Positions 18,717-30,174 of a stretch of DNA of 64,000 bases are shown here, in pieces. Under the pieces are notes generated by a model. That model did no database searches. It was not told the DNA's origin and was given only the letters and a program-made list of their open reading frames with translations. The position numbers and the translations under genes were made by a program. Location of the stretch: contig RDXV01000003.1 of NCBI GenBank assembly GCA_004292695.1, positions 1 through 64,000 on the forward strand, in the 5' to 3' direction. Every line of letters starts with the position of its first letter. Positions within the stretch are counted from its first letter, which is position 1. Origin of the DNA: Nostocales cyanobacterium. Lineage in GTDB: Bacteria; Cyanobacteriota; Cyanobacteriia; Cyanobacteriales; Nostocaceae.

Positions 18717-19292
18717 TCACCAAACTATTGCCATATCTAAAATAAATCCTGGTAAGATATCTTCCCCTGATAATTCTAAGGGTGCGGTTAATATTTCTAC
18801 TGGTTGACCTAAACGATAAATTTCTACTTGCTGCATTTTGGGATTAATCAACCAACCTAATTTTACACCGTTTTCTATGTATTCTTGCATTTTCTTTTGT
18901 GTTTCTTGCAAGCTATCTGTGGGTGACATTAGTTCTAGTACAAAATCAGGAGCGATGGGGGGAAATTTGGTTTTTTCTTCTGATGTTAAATTATCCCATC
19001 TTTCTTTTTGAATCCATGCAACATCGGGAGAACGATTTGCACCGTTAGGAAGTTTAAAACAGGTGGAAGAATCAAAACACACTCCTAGTTTATGTTTACG
19101 ATTCCAAATTACAAAGTCAGCGTTAATTTCTGAGTTACTTCTTCCAGTTTCTCCACCTGTGGGTGACATAACTAATAATTCTCCTTTTGCGTTGCGTTCA
19201 AATTTGACATCAGGATTTTCCCGACATAGTTGATAAAATTGATCGTCGCTAAATCTGATGATAGGGTTTAGGTTAATGGTAATAGCTGTCAT
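18717..19292 (-). CDS. Uma2 family (DUF820) nuclease-like protein
   Basis: 191 residues from ATG at 19292; an in-frame TTG 21 codons upstream is less likely. Core motifs: the early Glu-containing strand ELLVMSPTGGETG, ANRSPDVAWI with the catalytic-type Asp, and APDFVLELMSPTDS in place of E-x-K (here E-L-M), so the usual catalytic Lys appears replaced by Met. C-terminal KLGWLINPKMQQVEIYR and a hydrophobic end. Function of the family unknown. Isolated gene between the antitoxin remnant and pyrB. Confidence 0.8.
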   Translation of the reverse strand: MTAITINLNPIIRFSDDQFYQLCRENPDVKFERNAKGELLVMSPTGGETGRSNSEINADFVIWNRKHKLGVCFDSSTCFKLPNGANRSPDVAWIQKERWDNLTSEEKTKFPPIAPDFVLELMSPTDSLQETQKKMQEYIENGVKLGWLINPKMQQVEIYRLGQPVEILTAPLELSGEDILPGFILDMAIVW

Positions 19293-19632
19293 TGTCAATA
19301 TGGGGTAATGTTTATAGTTAGTGAATTTGTCTGAATTAGGATATTCTGAATTCAATTAAAGGATTTACGGGATAAAAACAGGTATTTTATCAATGATTAA
19401 CCATGATTATAATTAACTAGATAATTAGTAACTAGAGTTAGCTAATTGATTTTTAATTAATAGTTATAGTTTCTTATCAATCATCTATATTATATCAAAT
19501 CAGGTTCAAAAATTGAATTTACTTTAATTAAATATGATATAATATGATAGAATTTACCAGTTTCTTTTTAATTTATCCTGTCAATCCTGAAATCCTGGAA
19601 ATCCTGATTCAGACAAGTTGAGTTCAGATTAA
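19293..19632. other. Gene-free AT-rich spacer with a partial dispersed repeat
   Basis: 340 bases between pyrB and the Uma2 gene, very AT-rich (runs such as ATATGATATAATATGATAG). It contains no convincing gene. Its distal end holds the right arm of the 187-bp MITE family (19575-19616). Confidence 0.5.
19575..19616. repeat. Solo right arm of the 187-bp MITE family
   Basis: TCAATCCTGAAATCCTGG followed by AAATCCTGATTCAGACAA corresponds to the right terminus of the complete elements at 33473 and 34576. No left arm is present nearby. Confidence 0.65.
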
Positions 19633-20640
19633 TTATCCTTTACCACCACCGATAAAATATAATAATGCCATTCTCACGGCTACACCGCTAGTTACCTGAT
19701 CTTGAATTAAACTAAATTCTGGATCATCCATTAAGTCAGAACTTATTTCTACACCTCTGTTAACTGGTCCAGGATGTAAAACTTTGACGTTAGGTTTACA
19801 TAGTTTGATTTTTTCTCTGGTAATGCCAAATAGTTGATGATATTCTCTTAAACTGGGTAGTAAATGGGAGGTCATGCGTTCTTTTTGTAAACGCAAAGTC
19901 ATGACAAAATCGGCGTTTATTAATGCTGGTTCTAGTCGCCAATGGCTAAATAATCGTTGTTCTTCAAAGTTTTCTGGTGGGATGATTCCTAAATATTCAG
20001 CAAAGAATTTAGGTAATAATGTGGGGGGTGCGGCGAGGTGAACTTCTGCACCACTAGCTATTAAACTCCAAATATTAGAACGGGCTACACGGGAATGTAA
20101 AATATCACCAACAATGGCGATTTTTTTACCTTTTAATAATTCAATTCTTGGTTTTTCAGGATTAATTAATCTACAAATTGTGAATAAATCAAGTAATCCT
20201 TGGGATGGGTGTTCATGTTGTCCATCACCTGCATTTAAAACGCTGACTTTTTCTCCTAACCGATCCATTTCTTGGGCGATCGCCTGGGGTACTCCTGCTT
20301 CTTTATGACGAATTACCATAATATCTGTACCCATTGCTAGGTAGGTTTTAGCAGTGTCTAATATTGTCTCTCCTTTGGTTAAGGAAGATGTGGACGCTGC
20401 AAAATTTAAGGTATCTGCACTTAATCTTTTTGCTGCTATTTCAAAGCTACTACGGGTACGGGTGGAAGGTTCAAAAAATAAGTTTGCTACTACTTGTCCT
20501 TGTAATGTGGGTACTTTTTTAGTTCTGCGAGATAGTACCTCTTGAAATGATGCTGCTGTTTGCAGTACGGCGTTATATTCAGCGGTGGTAAAATCAGCTA
20601 AGGAAAGGATATGATGACGATTCCAAGTATGGGTAGACAT
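19633..20640 (-). CDS. pyrB: Aspartate carbamoyltransferase catalytic subunit
   Basis: 335 residues. Carbamoyl-phosphate site [34 protein letters not shown] (the HPxQ motif) and the aspartate-side loop [10 protein letters not shown] with LHPGPVNRG are all present. Transfers a carbamoyl group to L-aspartate in pyrimidine synthesis. No pyrI-type regulatory subunit is adjacent, as is usual in cyanobacteria. Confidence 0.97.
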   Translation of the reverse strand: MSTHTWNRHHILSLADFTTAEYNAVLQTAASFQEVLSRRTKKVPTLQGQVVANLFFEPSTRTRSSFEIAAKRLSADTLNFAASTSSLTKGETILDTAKTYLAMGTDIMVIRHKEAGVPQAIAQEMDRLGEKVSVLNAGDGQHEHPSQGLLDLFTICRLINPEKPRIELLKGKKIAIVGDILHSRVARSNIWSLIASGAEVHLAAPPTLLPKFFAEYLGIIPPENFEEQRLFSHWRLEPALINADFVMTLRLQKERMTSHLLPSLREYHQLFGITREKIKLCKPNVKVLHPGPVNRGVEISSDLMDDPEFSLIQDQVTSGVAVRMALLYFIGGGKG

Positions 20641-20805
20641 TTAGATATGAATTTTCAGATTTTCGATGATTTAGTATATGGTAATAGATTGATGTTCATT
20701 TTGTGATGATTATGAATCAATTATTACTTTTTTTATAGCAAATTTATGTAACTTGATATAAGTTTGCGTTTTATTAATATCTAAAATTGACGATTTAGTA
20801 TGATA

Positions 20806-20871
20806 AGATCCCCGACTTCTTTTGTTTATTGTGTCCACAAATGATAAATTAATATCAGAAGTCGGGGATCT
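20806..20871. repeat. Palindromic repeat AGATCCCCGACTTCT...AGAAGTCGGGGATCT, copy 2
   Basis: Perfect 15-bp inverted termini around a 36-base AT-rich middle. Same family as the copy at 18602, about 2.2 kb away, here in intergenic DNA. Confidence 0.9.
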
Positions 20872-20950
20872 GGGTATGAACGATTTCTATAGCTGAATAC
20901 TTACGGTTGATTTCTATTTAGGGAAATATCATACTTCAATATTTGATATT

Positions 20951-21045
20951 ATTAAACCGCAAAGAACGCAAAGGACTCAAAGGTAAGAGATTATGAGAGA
21001 TTTTTTAGTGTTGGGCGTTCGTTTTTTGAAAGTTGGGATGTGAGA
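20951..21045. repeat. Dispersed ~95-bp repeat beginning ACCGCAAAGAACGC, copy 1
   Basis: ACCGCAAAGAACGCAAAGG, CAAAGGTAAGAG, GAGATTTTTTAGT and a later GGGATG match, in the same order, the block at 62892-62996. No coding potential. Lies about 60 bases upstream of the orphan antitoxin gene. Together with the palindrome at 20806 it accounts for part of the 460-base gene-free region after pyrB. Confidence 0.7.
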
Positions 21046-21100
21046 AATTGATGATTTATAATATAATTAAGTTATACTATCAGATAGTAAACGTAAAACC

Positions 21101-21358
21101 ATGACTATTGAACAAGCAGTTTTAGAAAATTTGCGAGAATTACCAGTAGATAAACAACAGGAAGTTTTAGATTTTATTCAATTTCTCAAACATAAATTAT
21201 CAGCAGAGAAATCACATATTAAACCTGATGGTGAAACTTTCTGGGAAATGACTTTGCGATTTCGGGAAAGGATGGATCGGGAAGGTGTAGAATTTACAGA
21301 TGAAGATTTTGCTAATCTGAGAGATCGCAGTCTAGGAAGAGAAATTGATTTTGTCTGA
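21101..21358 (+). CDS. Orphan DUF2281/VapB-like antitoxin
   Basis: 85 residues. N-terminal LRELPVDKQQEVLDFIQFLKH is the DUF2281/VapB-type helical signature; the C-terminal RDRSLGREIDF is the typical toxin-binding tail. No toxin gene follows: the 187-bp-family MITE arm begins at the last codons, and the bases TTGTCTGA of the repeat supply the final Val and the TGA stop. I infer an orphan antitoxin, its former partner possibly lost when the repeat inserted. Confidence 0.8.
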   Translation: MTIEQAVLENLRELPVDKQQEVLDFIQFLKHKLSAEKSHIKPDGETFWEMTLRFRERMDREGVEFTDEDFANLRDRSLGREIDFV

Positions 21359-21397
21359 ATCAGGATATCCAGGATTTAAGGATTTACAGGATTTCAA
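21352..21397. repeat. Solo left arm of the 187-bp MITE family
   Basis: TGTCTGAATCAGGATATCC followed by AGGATTTAAGGATTTACAGG matches the left terminus of the elements at 33473 and 34576. It overlaps the stop codon of the antitoxin gene. Confidence 0.8.
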
Positions 21398-21419
21398 GTG
21401 TAATATATGTGATTTAGTT

Positions 21420-21448
21420 GGTTGGGTTAGACTTTTGTTAACCCAACC
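21420..21448. terminator. Hairpin between convergent genes
   Basis: GGTTGGGTTA and TAACCCAACC form a perfect 10-bp stem with a 9-base loop. It lies between the convergent antitoxin and XRE genes and could end both transcripts, although no long T run follows. The same arms occur in a widespread cyanobacterial palindromic repeat. Confidence 0.5.
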
Positions 21449-21465
21449 TACAATAATGCAATCAT

Positions 21466-22437
21466 CTAATTTTGATTATTATTTCTTGGTAATGGTGGTA
21501 AATATATGGAGAGATCACGATAATTTATAAGATTACCTTCTTCATCTTCTTGACAGCGAATTTCCCAAAACTTAGTTGCTGGAATTTCTATTAAAGCAAC
21601 TTTTTCCAGATTAATAAATTCCATACTCCCACCTTCATCTTCTTCTCTGATGAATTTCACCTCTACAATTCCATCTTGAAATTCTGACAAATCTGAACAG
21701 AGTATGTTATCTAAAAAATGCAAACTTTTACTACCATCACTCCAGTAAATATTGAGATAATTAAATTTTTCCCATGAATTCCAGTTTTTATCATTTGCTT
21801 CTAATTCTTGCACTAGAGATTTGATTCCTTGAGATAACGCTTCCGAAATATCAAATATTTTAGCTATTTCTTGAATATCTGATTCAGGATGAACCTTATC
21901 CCAATCAGTCAATATTCGATAAATTTCAGGATTATAAAATGTTGGTGCAGGTTCTTTATCATCACTATAAACATAAGCTGATTTTAGATAGTCAAGATTG
22001 ATAAATAAAATATAATTATTTAAGGTTTCTATAATTAACCATTTTCCCCAAGATTCTTCATCATCATATCTATGACGAAAACATTTATAAATAGATTCTG
22101 CAACTTTTTCATCAATAGGATAATCTTGAACTTCTTCTACACCATTAAAGGTTAATTCAACTCCACCATAATATGCAATAATATCTCTACCACTTGTTTG
22201 CTCAAACTCTCGTGCAAATATTGAACAATAACCTGTATATCCTTCTTGTCTTAATCCTAGTATTTCATCTAATGAACAACTTAATACCATAGCTAAATCT
22301 TTTAGTGTGCTATTAGGAATTTCTAATTTACCCTCTTCCCAAAGTTTGATATTATCTTCAGTTGTATTAATTTCTTCTGCTAGTCTAGCGCAAGATAATT
22401 TTCTTTCTTCACGTAATTGTTTAAGCTGAGTGTTCAT
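21466..22437 (-). CDS. XRE-family helix-turn-helix protein with uncharacterised C-terminal domain
   Basis: 323 residues. Residues 1-62 form an XRE helix-turn-helix (LKQLREERKLSCARLAEEI, LKDLAMVLSCSLDEILGL). The remaining 260 residues are acidic, have no motif I recognise, and contain several aromatic strands (ELTFNGVEEVQDYPIDE, WLIIETLNNYILFINLDYL). A DNA-binding regulator with a sensor-like domain is a reasonable inference. It lies next to a PIN toxin pair on the same strand but is separated by 190 bases, so operon membership is doubtful. Confidence 0.7.
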   Translation of the reverse strand: MNTQLKQLREERKLSCARLAEEINTTEDNIKLWEEGKLEIPNSTLKDLAMVLSCSLDEILGLRQEGYTGYCSIFAREFEQTSGRDIIAYYGGVELTFNGVEEVQDYPIDEKVAESIYKCFRHRYDDEESWGKWLIIETLNNYILFINLDYLKSAYVYSDDKEPAPTFYNPEIYRILTDWDKVHPESDIQEIAKIFDISEALSQGIKSLVQELEANDKNWNSWEKFNYLNIYWSDGSKSLHFLDNILCSDLSEFQDGIVEVKFIREEDEGGSMEFINLEKVALIEIPATKFWEIRCQEDEEGNLINYRDLSIYLPPLPRNNNQN

Positions 22438-22626
22438 AACTCTTGAATTGAGTGTTAAATATGGTACTTGTTATAGTATACACTTAAATATTAAATTAAT
22501 TTTTCTCAAGTGCTTACACAACAGCAAAAAATTTTAAATCAACAAGAATAACTAATTAATTTGAATATCAATTTTTTGTATTTATTCAGTAGTAAAAAAA
22601 CCACAATAAACTTAAATCATATAGAT

Positions 22627-23046
22627 TTAATCAACCCAATTAACAACTTTAATTCCTGGTATTTGTTGAAAATGACGCAGATTTCTCGTCACTAAAGTAG
22701 CACGATTGACTAATGTAATACTAGCAATTAATAAATCAGCTTGTCCTATTTTACGCAATTTAGAACTAGCACGTAACCGGTTAAATTCTTCCGATGATAA
22801 TTGATTAATGGGAATAATCGGTATTTGATTTAATAGTTCTTCTGTGCGAAATAATAACTCCTGTGCTTTAATTAATTTTTCTCCTGTATCAGCTTTCAAA
22901 ACATAATCAATTCTTCCTCTTAAAACCTCAATTTTAGTAATAATAGTAATCGCAATTATCTCATCTTCTATAGAATTTAATCGCTTGACTACATTAATAT
23001 TTCCTGCGTGTAGATGCGTTAGTGTATCAGTATCTAATAAGTACAT
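22627..23046 (-). CDS. PIN-domain (VapC-like) toxin
   Basis: 139 residues. PIN acidic residues are visible in YLLDTDTLTHL (first Asp cluster), ITKIEVLRG (Glu) and IGQADLLIASITL (Asp), and the C-terminal TLVTRNLRHFQQIPGIKVVNW is typical. Expected to be a metal-dependent ribonuclease. Encoded 12 bases after its likely antitoxin, same strand. Confidence 0.85.
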   Translation of the reverse strand: MYLLDTDTLTHLHAGNINVVKRLNSIEDEIIAITIITKIEVLRGRIDYVLKADTGEKLIKAQELLFRTEELLNQIPIIPINQLSSEEFNRLRASSKLRKIGQADLLIASITLVNRATLVTRNLRHFQQIPGIKVVNWVD

Positions 23047-23058
23047 TTATAATATTAA

Positions 23059-23358
23059 TTATATGTTATCATCACCTTCAAATTCTGCCCTACCTCTAGC
23101 TGCATAAATAGATGATCTTAAATCAGCTAAAGAATCATCATCAGCAAAAACACCAGCTTGTTGAATGAGAATAGCACGATTATGAGGAGAAGATAACCAT
23201 TCATCAATAGCGACTTTTAAAAATCTCCAATTATCTTCTATTTTTCTCCCAGGAATATTTCCAGATAATGCTTGACGAATAACAGCCTCTTGGGGTAAGC
23301 GTAAATATTCTGCCACTTCTTCAATAGTTAATACTTCTGGTAATACAGCTTTAGTCAT
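23059..23358 (-). CDS. Excisionase-type helix-turn-helix antitoxin
   Basis: 99 residues. An N-terminal MerR/excisionase-like DNA-binding domain (LTIEEVAEYLRLPQEAVIRQA, then IPGRKIEDNWRFLKVAIDEWL) and an acidic C-terminal tail that would bind the toxin. Directly upstream of the PIN gene. I infer a type II TA pair in which the antitoxin also represses the promoter. Confidence 0.75.
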   Translation of the reverse strand: MTKAVLPEVLTIEEVAEYLRLPQEAVIRQALSGNIPGRKIEDNWRFLKVAIDEWLSSPHNRAILIQQAGVFADDDSLADLRSSIYAARGRAEFEGDDNI

Positions 23359-23574
23359 GATTACCTTTAAAATAATTAGATTGTGTATATAATTATATTA
23401 TATGCTCACAAGTTTATAAATAAAAAACTTAAAAACTATTAACACTAACCCAAAATATAACTCAAACTCTCTTTCTCTGCGTCTCTGCGGTTCGTTCCTT
23501 CCTAAACCTCATCAAATAATCGGCAATAAGTGATAAGTAATAATATTACCCATCACCCATCACCAATTACCAAA

Positions 23575-24522
23575 TTAATTAAGTGCTTCCGCACCACCCA
23601 CAACTTCCAGAAGTTCCTGAGTAATAGCAGCTTGACGCGCCTTATTGTAAGACAACGAAAGAGTTTTAATCAACTCACCAGCATTATCACTAGCATTACT
23701 CATCGCCGTCATCCGTGCAGCAAGTTCACTAGCTGCGGACTCTTGTAAAGCTCTTAATAACTGATTACTCAGATATAAAGGCAACAAAGAATCTAAAATT
23801 TGTACAGGGTCTTGTTCAAAAATCATGTCACGGGGTAAAGGTGCAACATTACTAGCAACCTTCTCCCGTTCCACTTGAAACTGACCACCACGAGTAGTTA
23901 AACGGAAAACTTCATCATCTGCGGTTTCCAAACCTTGAGTATCCAAAGGTAACAAAGTTTGCACCACAGGACGAGAACTAACCAAAGACACAAACCGAGT
24001 ATAAATTAACTCAATTCTGTCTACCTTCTCTGACAAGAACAAAGAAAGTAACTCATCAGCGATATTAGTAGCTTCCGCTGCGGTAGGAATTTGTTCCAAA
24101 CCAGTGTAGTTAGCGTCAATGTTGTAACCACGACGTTGGAAGTATTGAGTAGCTTTGCGACCAACAACCACCAAAGTCACATCTAAACCTTCCGCTTGCA
24201 GTTCCTTAGCGCGGTTTTCTGCACGACGGATGACGTTAGAATTGTAACCACCACACAGACCTCTATCACCGGAAACCACCAACAAACCAACGGACTTAAC
24301 TTCCCGTTTTTTGAGCAGAGGTAGGTCTACATCTTCAAACTTCAAGCGAGTTTGTAGACCGAATAATACTTGTGCTAAACGGTCAGCAAAGGGACGGGTA
24401 GCAATTACCTGTTCTTGGGCGCGACGTACCCGTGCTGCTGCCACTAACCGCATAGCTTCAGTAATTTTTTTGGTATTTTTGACCGACTGAATGCGATCGC
24501 GTATTGCTTTGAGATTAGGCAT
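23575..24522 (-). CDS. atpG: ATP synthase F1 gamma subunit
   Basis: 315 residues (also called atpC in cyanobacteria). The N-terminal helix [35 protein letters not shown] and C-terminal helix ([20 protein letters not shown]) form the rotor coiled coil. [12 protein letters not shown] is the family signature. The cyanobacterial/plastid-type insertion around residues 195-235 is present (length 315 rather than about 287), but without the two regulatory Cys of plant gamma. Last gene of the atp operon, 154 bases after atpA with STRRs between. Confidence 0.96.
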   Translation of the reverse strand: MPNLKAIRDRIQSVKNTKKITEAMRLVAAARVRRAQEQVIATRPFADRLAQVLFGLQTRLKFEDVDLPLLKKREVKSVGLLVVSGDRGLCGGYNSNVIRRAENRAKELQAEGLDVTLVVVGRKATQYFQRRGYNIDANYTGLEQIPTAAEATNIADELLSLFLSEKVDRIELIYTRFVSLVSSRPVVQTLLPLDTQGLETADDEVFRLTTRGGQFQVEREKVASNVAPLPRDMIFEQDPVQILDSLLPLYLSNQLLRALQESAASELAARMTAMSNASDNAGELIKTLSLSYNKARQAAITQELLEVVGGAEALN

Positions 24523-24534
24523 AATATTTCACAA

Positions 24535-24583
24535 GAATTCAGAATACAGAATACAGAAGTCAGAAGTCAGAAGTCAGAAGTCT
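24535..24583. repeat. Short tandem repeats in the atpA-atpG spacer
   Basis: CAGAATA and CAGAAGT 7-bp units repeated six to seven times. A second tract (CTGACTC units) and a GC-rich block with GGCAGT/ACTGCC arms follow at 24590-24672. The whole atpA-atpG spacer is therefore repeat-derived. Confidence 0.85.
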
Positions 24584-24589
24584 GGAATA

Positions 24590-24672
24590 TTCTTACTCCT
24601 GACTCCTGAACGGCAGTTGCTTTATGCCGGGAAACCCGTCCACCGCACTGCCTCCTCCTGACTCCTGACTCC
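24590..24672. repeat. GC-rich dispersed repeat flanked by CTGACTC STRR units
   Basis: TACTCCTGACTCCTGA, then a GC-rich core with arms GGCAGT (24612) and ACTGCC, then TCCTGACTCCTGACTCC up to the atpA stop. The core has been set inside, or between, two STRR tracts. Confidence 0.7.
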
Positions 24673-24676
24673 TTAA

Positions 24677-26209
<1,533 letters not shown>

Positions 26210-26230
26210 TCAGTGTTCTTTCAAGACAAA

Positions 26231-26318
26231 AGAAGTGATTAGTGATTAGTGACTGGTGACTGGGAAGAATATGATTCATTACCCATTACCAATTACCCAT
26301 TACCAATTACCCATTACC
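26231..26318. repeat. Short tandem repeats in the atpH-atpA spacer
   Basis: Two tracts: GTGATTAGTGATTAGTGACT and ACCCATTACCAATTACCCAT, both 7-bp based. They abut the atpH stop codon. Confidence 0.85.
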
Positions 26319-26872
26319 TAACCATTAGTTAAGCGCAAAGAAAGGCGACGTAGTTGACCACGTAAGCTGGCATCAATTACTTGAGAACCTACTTTAATCA
26401 CTACACCACCAATTAAATCGGTGTCTATTTTGGTTTCGATTTCTACTTCCCGTGCTTTAGTAATAGCAAGTACCTTGTGTTTTACCAATTGCAATTGCTC
26501 GTCTGTTAAAGCAACCGCAGAGGTAACTTCAGCTAATACGGTCTGATTGAGTTGCCGTAATAAAGCTAAATACTGCTGTAAAATTGGCTCTAGGAAAGCA
26601 ATTCTTCTTCTATCTACTAAAAGAAGTAAAAAGTTACGCAAATAGGGGTTGACACCTTCCCCTAGTAACTGTTTAATCAGGTTCTTTTTGTTTTCAGGTT
26701 GAATAAATGGGTTATCCAAAAAGTTTTGGAGTTCTCCAGAACCTGCAATCAAACTAATTAAACTTCTCGCATCTGTGCCAAATTCTTCTGTCAAGTTATT
26801 TGACTGAGCGATGGATAATAAAGCCTGTGCATAAGGCTGGGCTACTTCAGCGGTAGCTGCATTGTTTTTCAT
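26318..26872 (-). CDS. atpH: ATP synthase F1 delta subunit
   Basis: 184 residues (older cyanobacterial name atpD). N-terminal helical F1-binding domain (AEVAQPYAQALLSIAQ) and C-terminal domain ending IGGVVIKVGSQVIDASLRGQ, the family signature. Forms the peripheral stalk with b and b'. Two bases separate it from atpF, so the two are probably translationally coupled. Confidence 0.96.
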   Translation of the reverse strand: MKNNAATAEVAQPYAQALLSIAQSNNLTEEFGTDARSLISLIAGSGELQNFLDNPFIQPENKKNLIKQLLGEGVNPYLRNFLLLLVDRRRIAFLEPILQQYLALLRQLNQTVLAEVTSAVALTDEQLQLVKHKVLAITKAREVEIETKIDTDLIGGVVIKVGSQVIDASLRGQLRRLSLRLTNG

Positions 26873-26874
26873 GC

Positions 26875-27432
26875 TTAACCTCCCAATTGCGCGATGCTGC
26901 GGTCAATAATAGCTTTTTGAGCATCCTCAGCAATCCCAGCTTTGAGTTCAGATTCAGCCTTTGCTAATGCTTGAGCTACTACTCTCTGCTTCAATTGAGC
27001 GATCGCTTTATCTAGTTCTGCATTCAAATCAGCTGCACCAGCGGCCTGCATTCTCTCAACGTCAACAGCAGCTTGAGCTAAAATTGCTTCACCAGCAGCT
27101 TTAGCACTTTCTTCTGCTTTTGCTTTAATTGAGGTTGCCTCAGTCTGAGCTTGTGTCAGTCTTTGTTGAGCTTCTTGCAACTTACTAGCAGCTTCTGCTG
27201 CTCTTTGTTCTGCACTCTTAATTGCTGTTTCAATATTTTCTCGACGTGCTTTGAGGTTGCCACCTAAAACTTTACGTCCAAATATAAACAGCACAGTAAT
27301 AATAATGGCAAGGTTAATTAGGTTGGTCTCTAAAATATTAGTATTTAGACCAAAACCACTATGTTCTGCTCCCTCTGCCAGTTCACCTCCGACGGCGGCT
27401 GCTTCCGCCATCAATAGTACAAAAGTCCCCAT
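26875..27432 (-). CDS. atpF: ATP synthase F0 b subunit
   Basis: 185 residues. One transmembrane segment ([20 protein letters not shown]) after a 36-residue N-terminal extension, then a long Ala/Glu/Gln coiled coil. The dimerising partner b' is encoded just upstream. Confidence 0.96.
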   Translation of the reverse strand: MGTFVLLMAEAAAVGGELAEGAEHSGFGLNTNILETNLINLAIIITVLFIFGRKVLGGNLKARRENIETAIKSAEQRAAEAASKLQEAQQRLTQAQTEATSIKAKAEESAKAAGEAILAQAAVDVERMQAAGAADLNAELDKAIAQLKQRVVAQALAKAESELKAGIAEDAQKAIIDRSIAQLGG

Positions 27433-27485
27433 GTTTTTCTATCCACAACTGCGCTGCCAAATTCAAAATATTTTGTCAGTTTCAG

Positions 27486-27516
27486 AAGGCAAAAGGCAAA
27501 AGGCAAAAGGCAAAAG
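27486..27516. repeat. Short tandem repeat AGGCAAA
   Basis: Four copies of AGGCAAA in the spacer between the b' and b genes. A second tract, AATGACT/AATGACC, follows at 27546-27583. Confidence 0.85.
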
Positions 27517-27545
27517 TTGACTCTTTTGTTTTGAGTTTCACTAAT

Positions 27546-27583
27546 AACCAATGACTAATGACCAATGACTAATGACTAATGAC
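27546..27583. repeat. Short tandem repeat AATGACT
   Basis: Five copies of AATGACT/AATGACC, 12 bases before the stop of the b' gene. Same spacer as the AGGCAAA tract. Confidence 0.85.
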
Positions 27584-27594
27584 AATTCTGTGAG

Positions 27595-28086
27595 TTAGCG
27601 TTGGCCTACTAAGTCAGCACCTAACAGCTTCTCTAGTATTTGGCGACTGAGGGCATCTACCTGTGCTTCTAATGAAGCCAAAGCTTGTTGTTTTTGCTGC
27701 TCAATTTCACCAGCGGCTTTTTCTCTTTGCGCCTGGGCTTCTTGTTGCGCGGCAGCTATTTTCTGAGCCGCCATCTTTTGCGCTTCTGCTTGGGCTTGGG
27801 CAATAATTGTTTGCGCTTGTCTTCTTGCACCGGCTAGTTCTTGCTCGTACTGCTCGGCTAATTTTTCTGCTTTTGACAAGCGTTCTTGGGCATCCAATTG
27901 ATTGTTACGGACATATTCGTTACGTCCATCAATGGCTTTACCCAGTGGTTTGTAGAGAGTTGCGTTTAATATCAGGGCTAAAACTAGAAACTGAATTGCC
28001 ATTAAAGGCAAGGTCGCATCTAAGTCAAACAAGCCCCCTTCCTTGGCAACTTCTTCTACTGCCAATAAGGTGATCCAATGTGTCAT
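27595..28086 (-). CDS. atpF2: ATP synthase F0 b' subunit
   Basis: 163 residues (also called atpG in cyanobacteria). Transmembrane segment [20 protein letters not shown] near the N-terminus and coiled coil beyond ([20 protein letters not shown]). The duplicated b-type subunit is characteristic of cyanobacteria and chloroplasts. Confidence 0.95.
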   Translation of the reverse strand: MTHWITLLAVEEVAKEGGLFDLDATLPLMAIQFLVLALILNATLYKPLGKAIDGRNEYVRNNQLDAQERLSKAEKLAEQYEQELAGARRQAQTIIAQAQAEAQKMAAQKIAAAQQEAQAQREKAAGEIEQQKQQALASLEAQVDALSRQILEKLLGADLVGQR

Positions 28087-28148
28087 GGTTGCTTGTTCCT
28101 ATCTATGATTGTAGTCCTGAGTTATAATTTACAGATGTTACGAGTTAT

Positions 28149-28198
28149 GAGTTAGTGAGTTGTCATTTTAACTCCTAACTCTTAACTCCTAACTCTTA
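28149..28198. repeat. Short tandem repeat TAACTCC/TAACTCT
   Basis: Seven-base units (GTTAGTGAGTT, then TAACTCCTAACTCTTAACTC) between atpE and the b' gene. Confidence 0.75.
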
Positions 28199-28232
28199 AT
28201 TTTTTTCACTCAGCACTCAGACTGTGTACTAA

Positions 28233-28490
<258 letters not shown>

Positions 28491-28530
28491 TTACTTTTAC
28501 AGGGTTAGTTGTTGAACTTGTAGAGTTAGA

Positions 28531-28689
28531 GTCAGTTATCAGTTATCAGTTATCAGTTATCAGTTATCAGTTGTCAGTTATCAGTTATCAGTTGTCAGTT
28601 TTCAGTTGACTCAATTTCTGTCACCTGTCACCTGTCACCTGTCACTTGTCACCTGTCACCTGTCACCTGTCACCTGTCACCTGTCACCT
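28531..28689. repeat. Long double STRR in the atpB-atpE spacer
   Basis: About eleven copies of TCAGTTA (with TCAGTTG and TCAGTTT variants) up to 28610, then about ten copies of CACCTGT (one CACTTGT) from 28619. Together the largest STRR of the window, inside the atp transcript. The two units are unrelated, so two independent expansions lie side by side. Confidence 0.95.
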
Positions 28690-28717
28690 CATGACTGACT
28701 TTTGTCATTTGAGGGGT

Positions 28718-29473
28718 TTAGTGAGAACCCTCATGCTCTTCGCCATGATGATCTTCCATCGCTTCACCAATGTAGGCAGCGGCGAGGGTGGCAAAAATTA
28801 GAGCCTGAATAGCACTTGTGAATAATCCCAAGGCCATTACTGGCAATGGTACAAACAGAGGCACTAGCAAAACTAGCACGCCTACAACTAATTCATCAGC
28901 TAGAATGTTACCGAATAAACGGAAACTTAGGGATAAGGGTTTGGTGAAATCTTCAATAATTTTGAAGGGCAACATAAAGGAAACTGGTTGCACATAGTTG
29001 CCGAAGTACCCTAAGCCTTTCTTGCTGAATCCAGCATAGAAGTAAGCTAATGAAGTTAACAGTGCTAAGGCAACTGTTGTGTTAATGTCGCTGGTGGGTG
29101 CGGCCAGTTCACCTTCTGGCAAATGAATTAGTTTAAATGGAACTAATGCCCCTGACCAGTTGGACACGAAAATGAACAAAAACAATGTGCCGATAAATGG
29201 CACCCAGGGACGATATTCTTTTTCGCCGATCTGGTTTTTTGCTAAGTCCCGAATAAATTCTAGGGCAAATTCCATCAGGTTTTGAATGCCGCTAGGAATG
29301 CGTTTAACGTTGCTGCTTGCTAAGAGTGAAGCTAGTGTTAATACGCCAATTACAAACCAGGAGGTGAGAAACACCTGTCCATGTAGCTTTAAGTTGCCTA
29401 TTTGCCAGTACAGATGTTTACCCACTTCCAATTCTGCTAATGGAAGGGAGTAGAAGTTGAGAAAATTCAGCAT
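28718..29473 (-). CDS. atpB: ATP synthase F0 a subunit
   Basis: 251 residues with five to six transmembrane segments. [21 protein letters not shown] contains the essential Arg of the proton path; [20 protein letters not shown] is typical of the cyanobacterial subunit. C-terminus His/Glu-rich ([12 protein letters not shown]). 51 bases after the subunit I gene. Confidence 0.97.
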   Translation of the reverse strand: MLNFLNFYSLPLAELEVGKHLYWQIGNLKLHGQVFLTSWFVIGVLTLASLLASSNVKRIPSGIQNLMEFALEFIRDLAKNQIGEKEYRPWVPFIGTLFLFIFVSNWSGALVPFKLIHLPEGELAAPTSDINTTVALALLTSLAYFYAGFSKKGLGYFGNYVQPVSFMLPFKIIEDFTKPLSLSFRLFGNILADELVVGVLVLLVPLFVPLPVMALGLFTSAIQALIFATLAAAYIGEAMEDHHGEEHEGSH

Positions 29474-29524
29474 TTTCTTCTTAGTTGGATCGCTTCTCTC
29501 ATCTTACTGGAGAAACAGGGCGTT

Positions 29525-30025
29525 TTAAGGTTGCCGGAGCTTTGTGGAGTCAGAGATAAACGCCACTCTAACTACGTATATGATGAGTGTGGCTTTGTAG
29601 GTGAGAAATCCCAAGAAGATGGGCATGATTTCCAGTTGTTTCAACTTTGATGCTAACAAAATCAGGATGACTAATAAAGCTAACCTGGTTTTACTCAGCT
29701 TTTGTTTCTCTGTACCTAGTCGCTCTACATCTTTGGCCAACATCCTCAAGTAAACCACACCTGTACACGCCCCTAATAAATAATTTAGAGCAATGTTGAG
29801 GGAATAGAAAACCCAAACAGAGATGAAAATGACCCCTGTTAACACGAGTGTGATAACGAGCAACTCTTGGTAGAGTTGATAGAACTCCTGCATGGAGGAG
29901 CTTGTTGGCTGTTTTTCTTCAGAACGAGCTTGAGAGTCTTGTTCTGTTGTCGGAGTGGGTGCAATTTGTTCTTCTGACAAGCTCACGGGACTTGAAACCA
30001 GTACAGCTAAATAGGGTGACTGCAC
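29525..30025 (-). CDS. atpI: ATP synthase subunit I-like protein
   Basis: 166 residues. Four transmembrane segments follow a polar, Ser/Glu-rich N-terminal 45 residues: [47 protein letters not shown] and [19 protein letters not shown]. First gene of the operon, as in other cyanobacteria; the family helps assemble the c ring. The start is GTG at 30025; Met45 is an alternative that would remove the polar extension. Confidence 0.85.
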   Translation of the reverse strand: MQSPYLAVLVSSPVSLSEEQIAPTPTTEQDSQARSEEKQPTSSSMQEFYQLYQELLVITLVLTGVIFISVWVFYSLNIALNYLLGACTGVVYLRMLAKDVERLGTEKQKLSKTRLALLVILILLASKLKQLEIMPIFLGFLTYKATLIIYVVRVAFISDSTKLRQP

Positions 30026-30102
30026 ATTCAGTCAGCTGAATCATATCACGTTCTGGTAACAATACTTTAGAAAAAAACAATTATCTTATTTTTTAGGGAA
30101 CA

Positions 30103-30126
30103 GGGAACAGGGAACAGGGAACAGGT
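30103..30126. repeat. Short tandem repeat GGGAACA
   Basis: Three and a half copies of GGGAACA upstream of the atp operon, followed by a C/T-rich tract (CATCTCCCCATCTCCCC) that reaches the methyltransferase stop. Confidence 0.8.
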
Positions 30127-30174
30127 AAAGGATGATCATTTATCCTCCCTCCCATCTCCCCATCTCCCCATCTT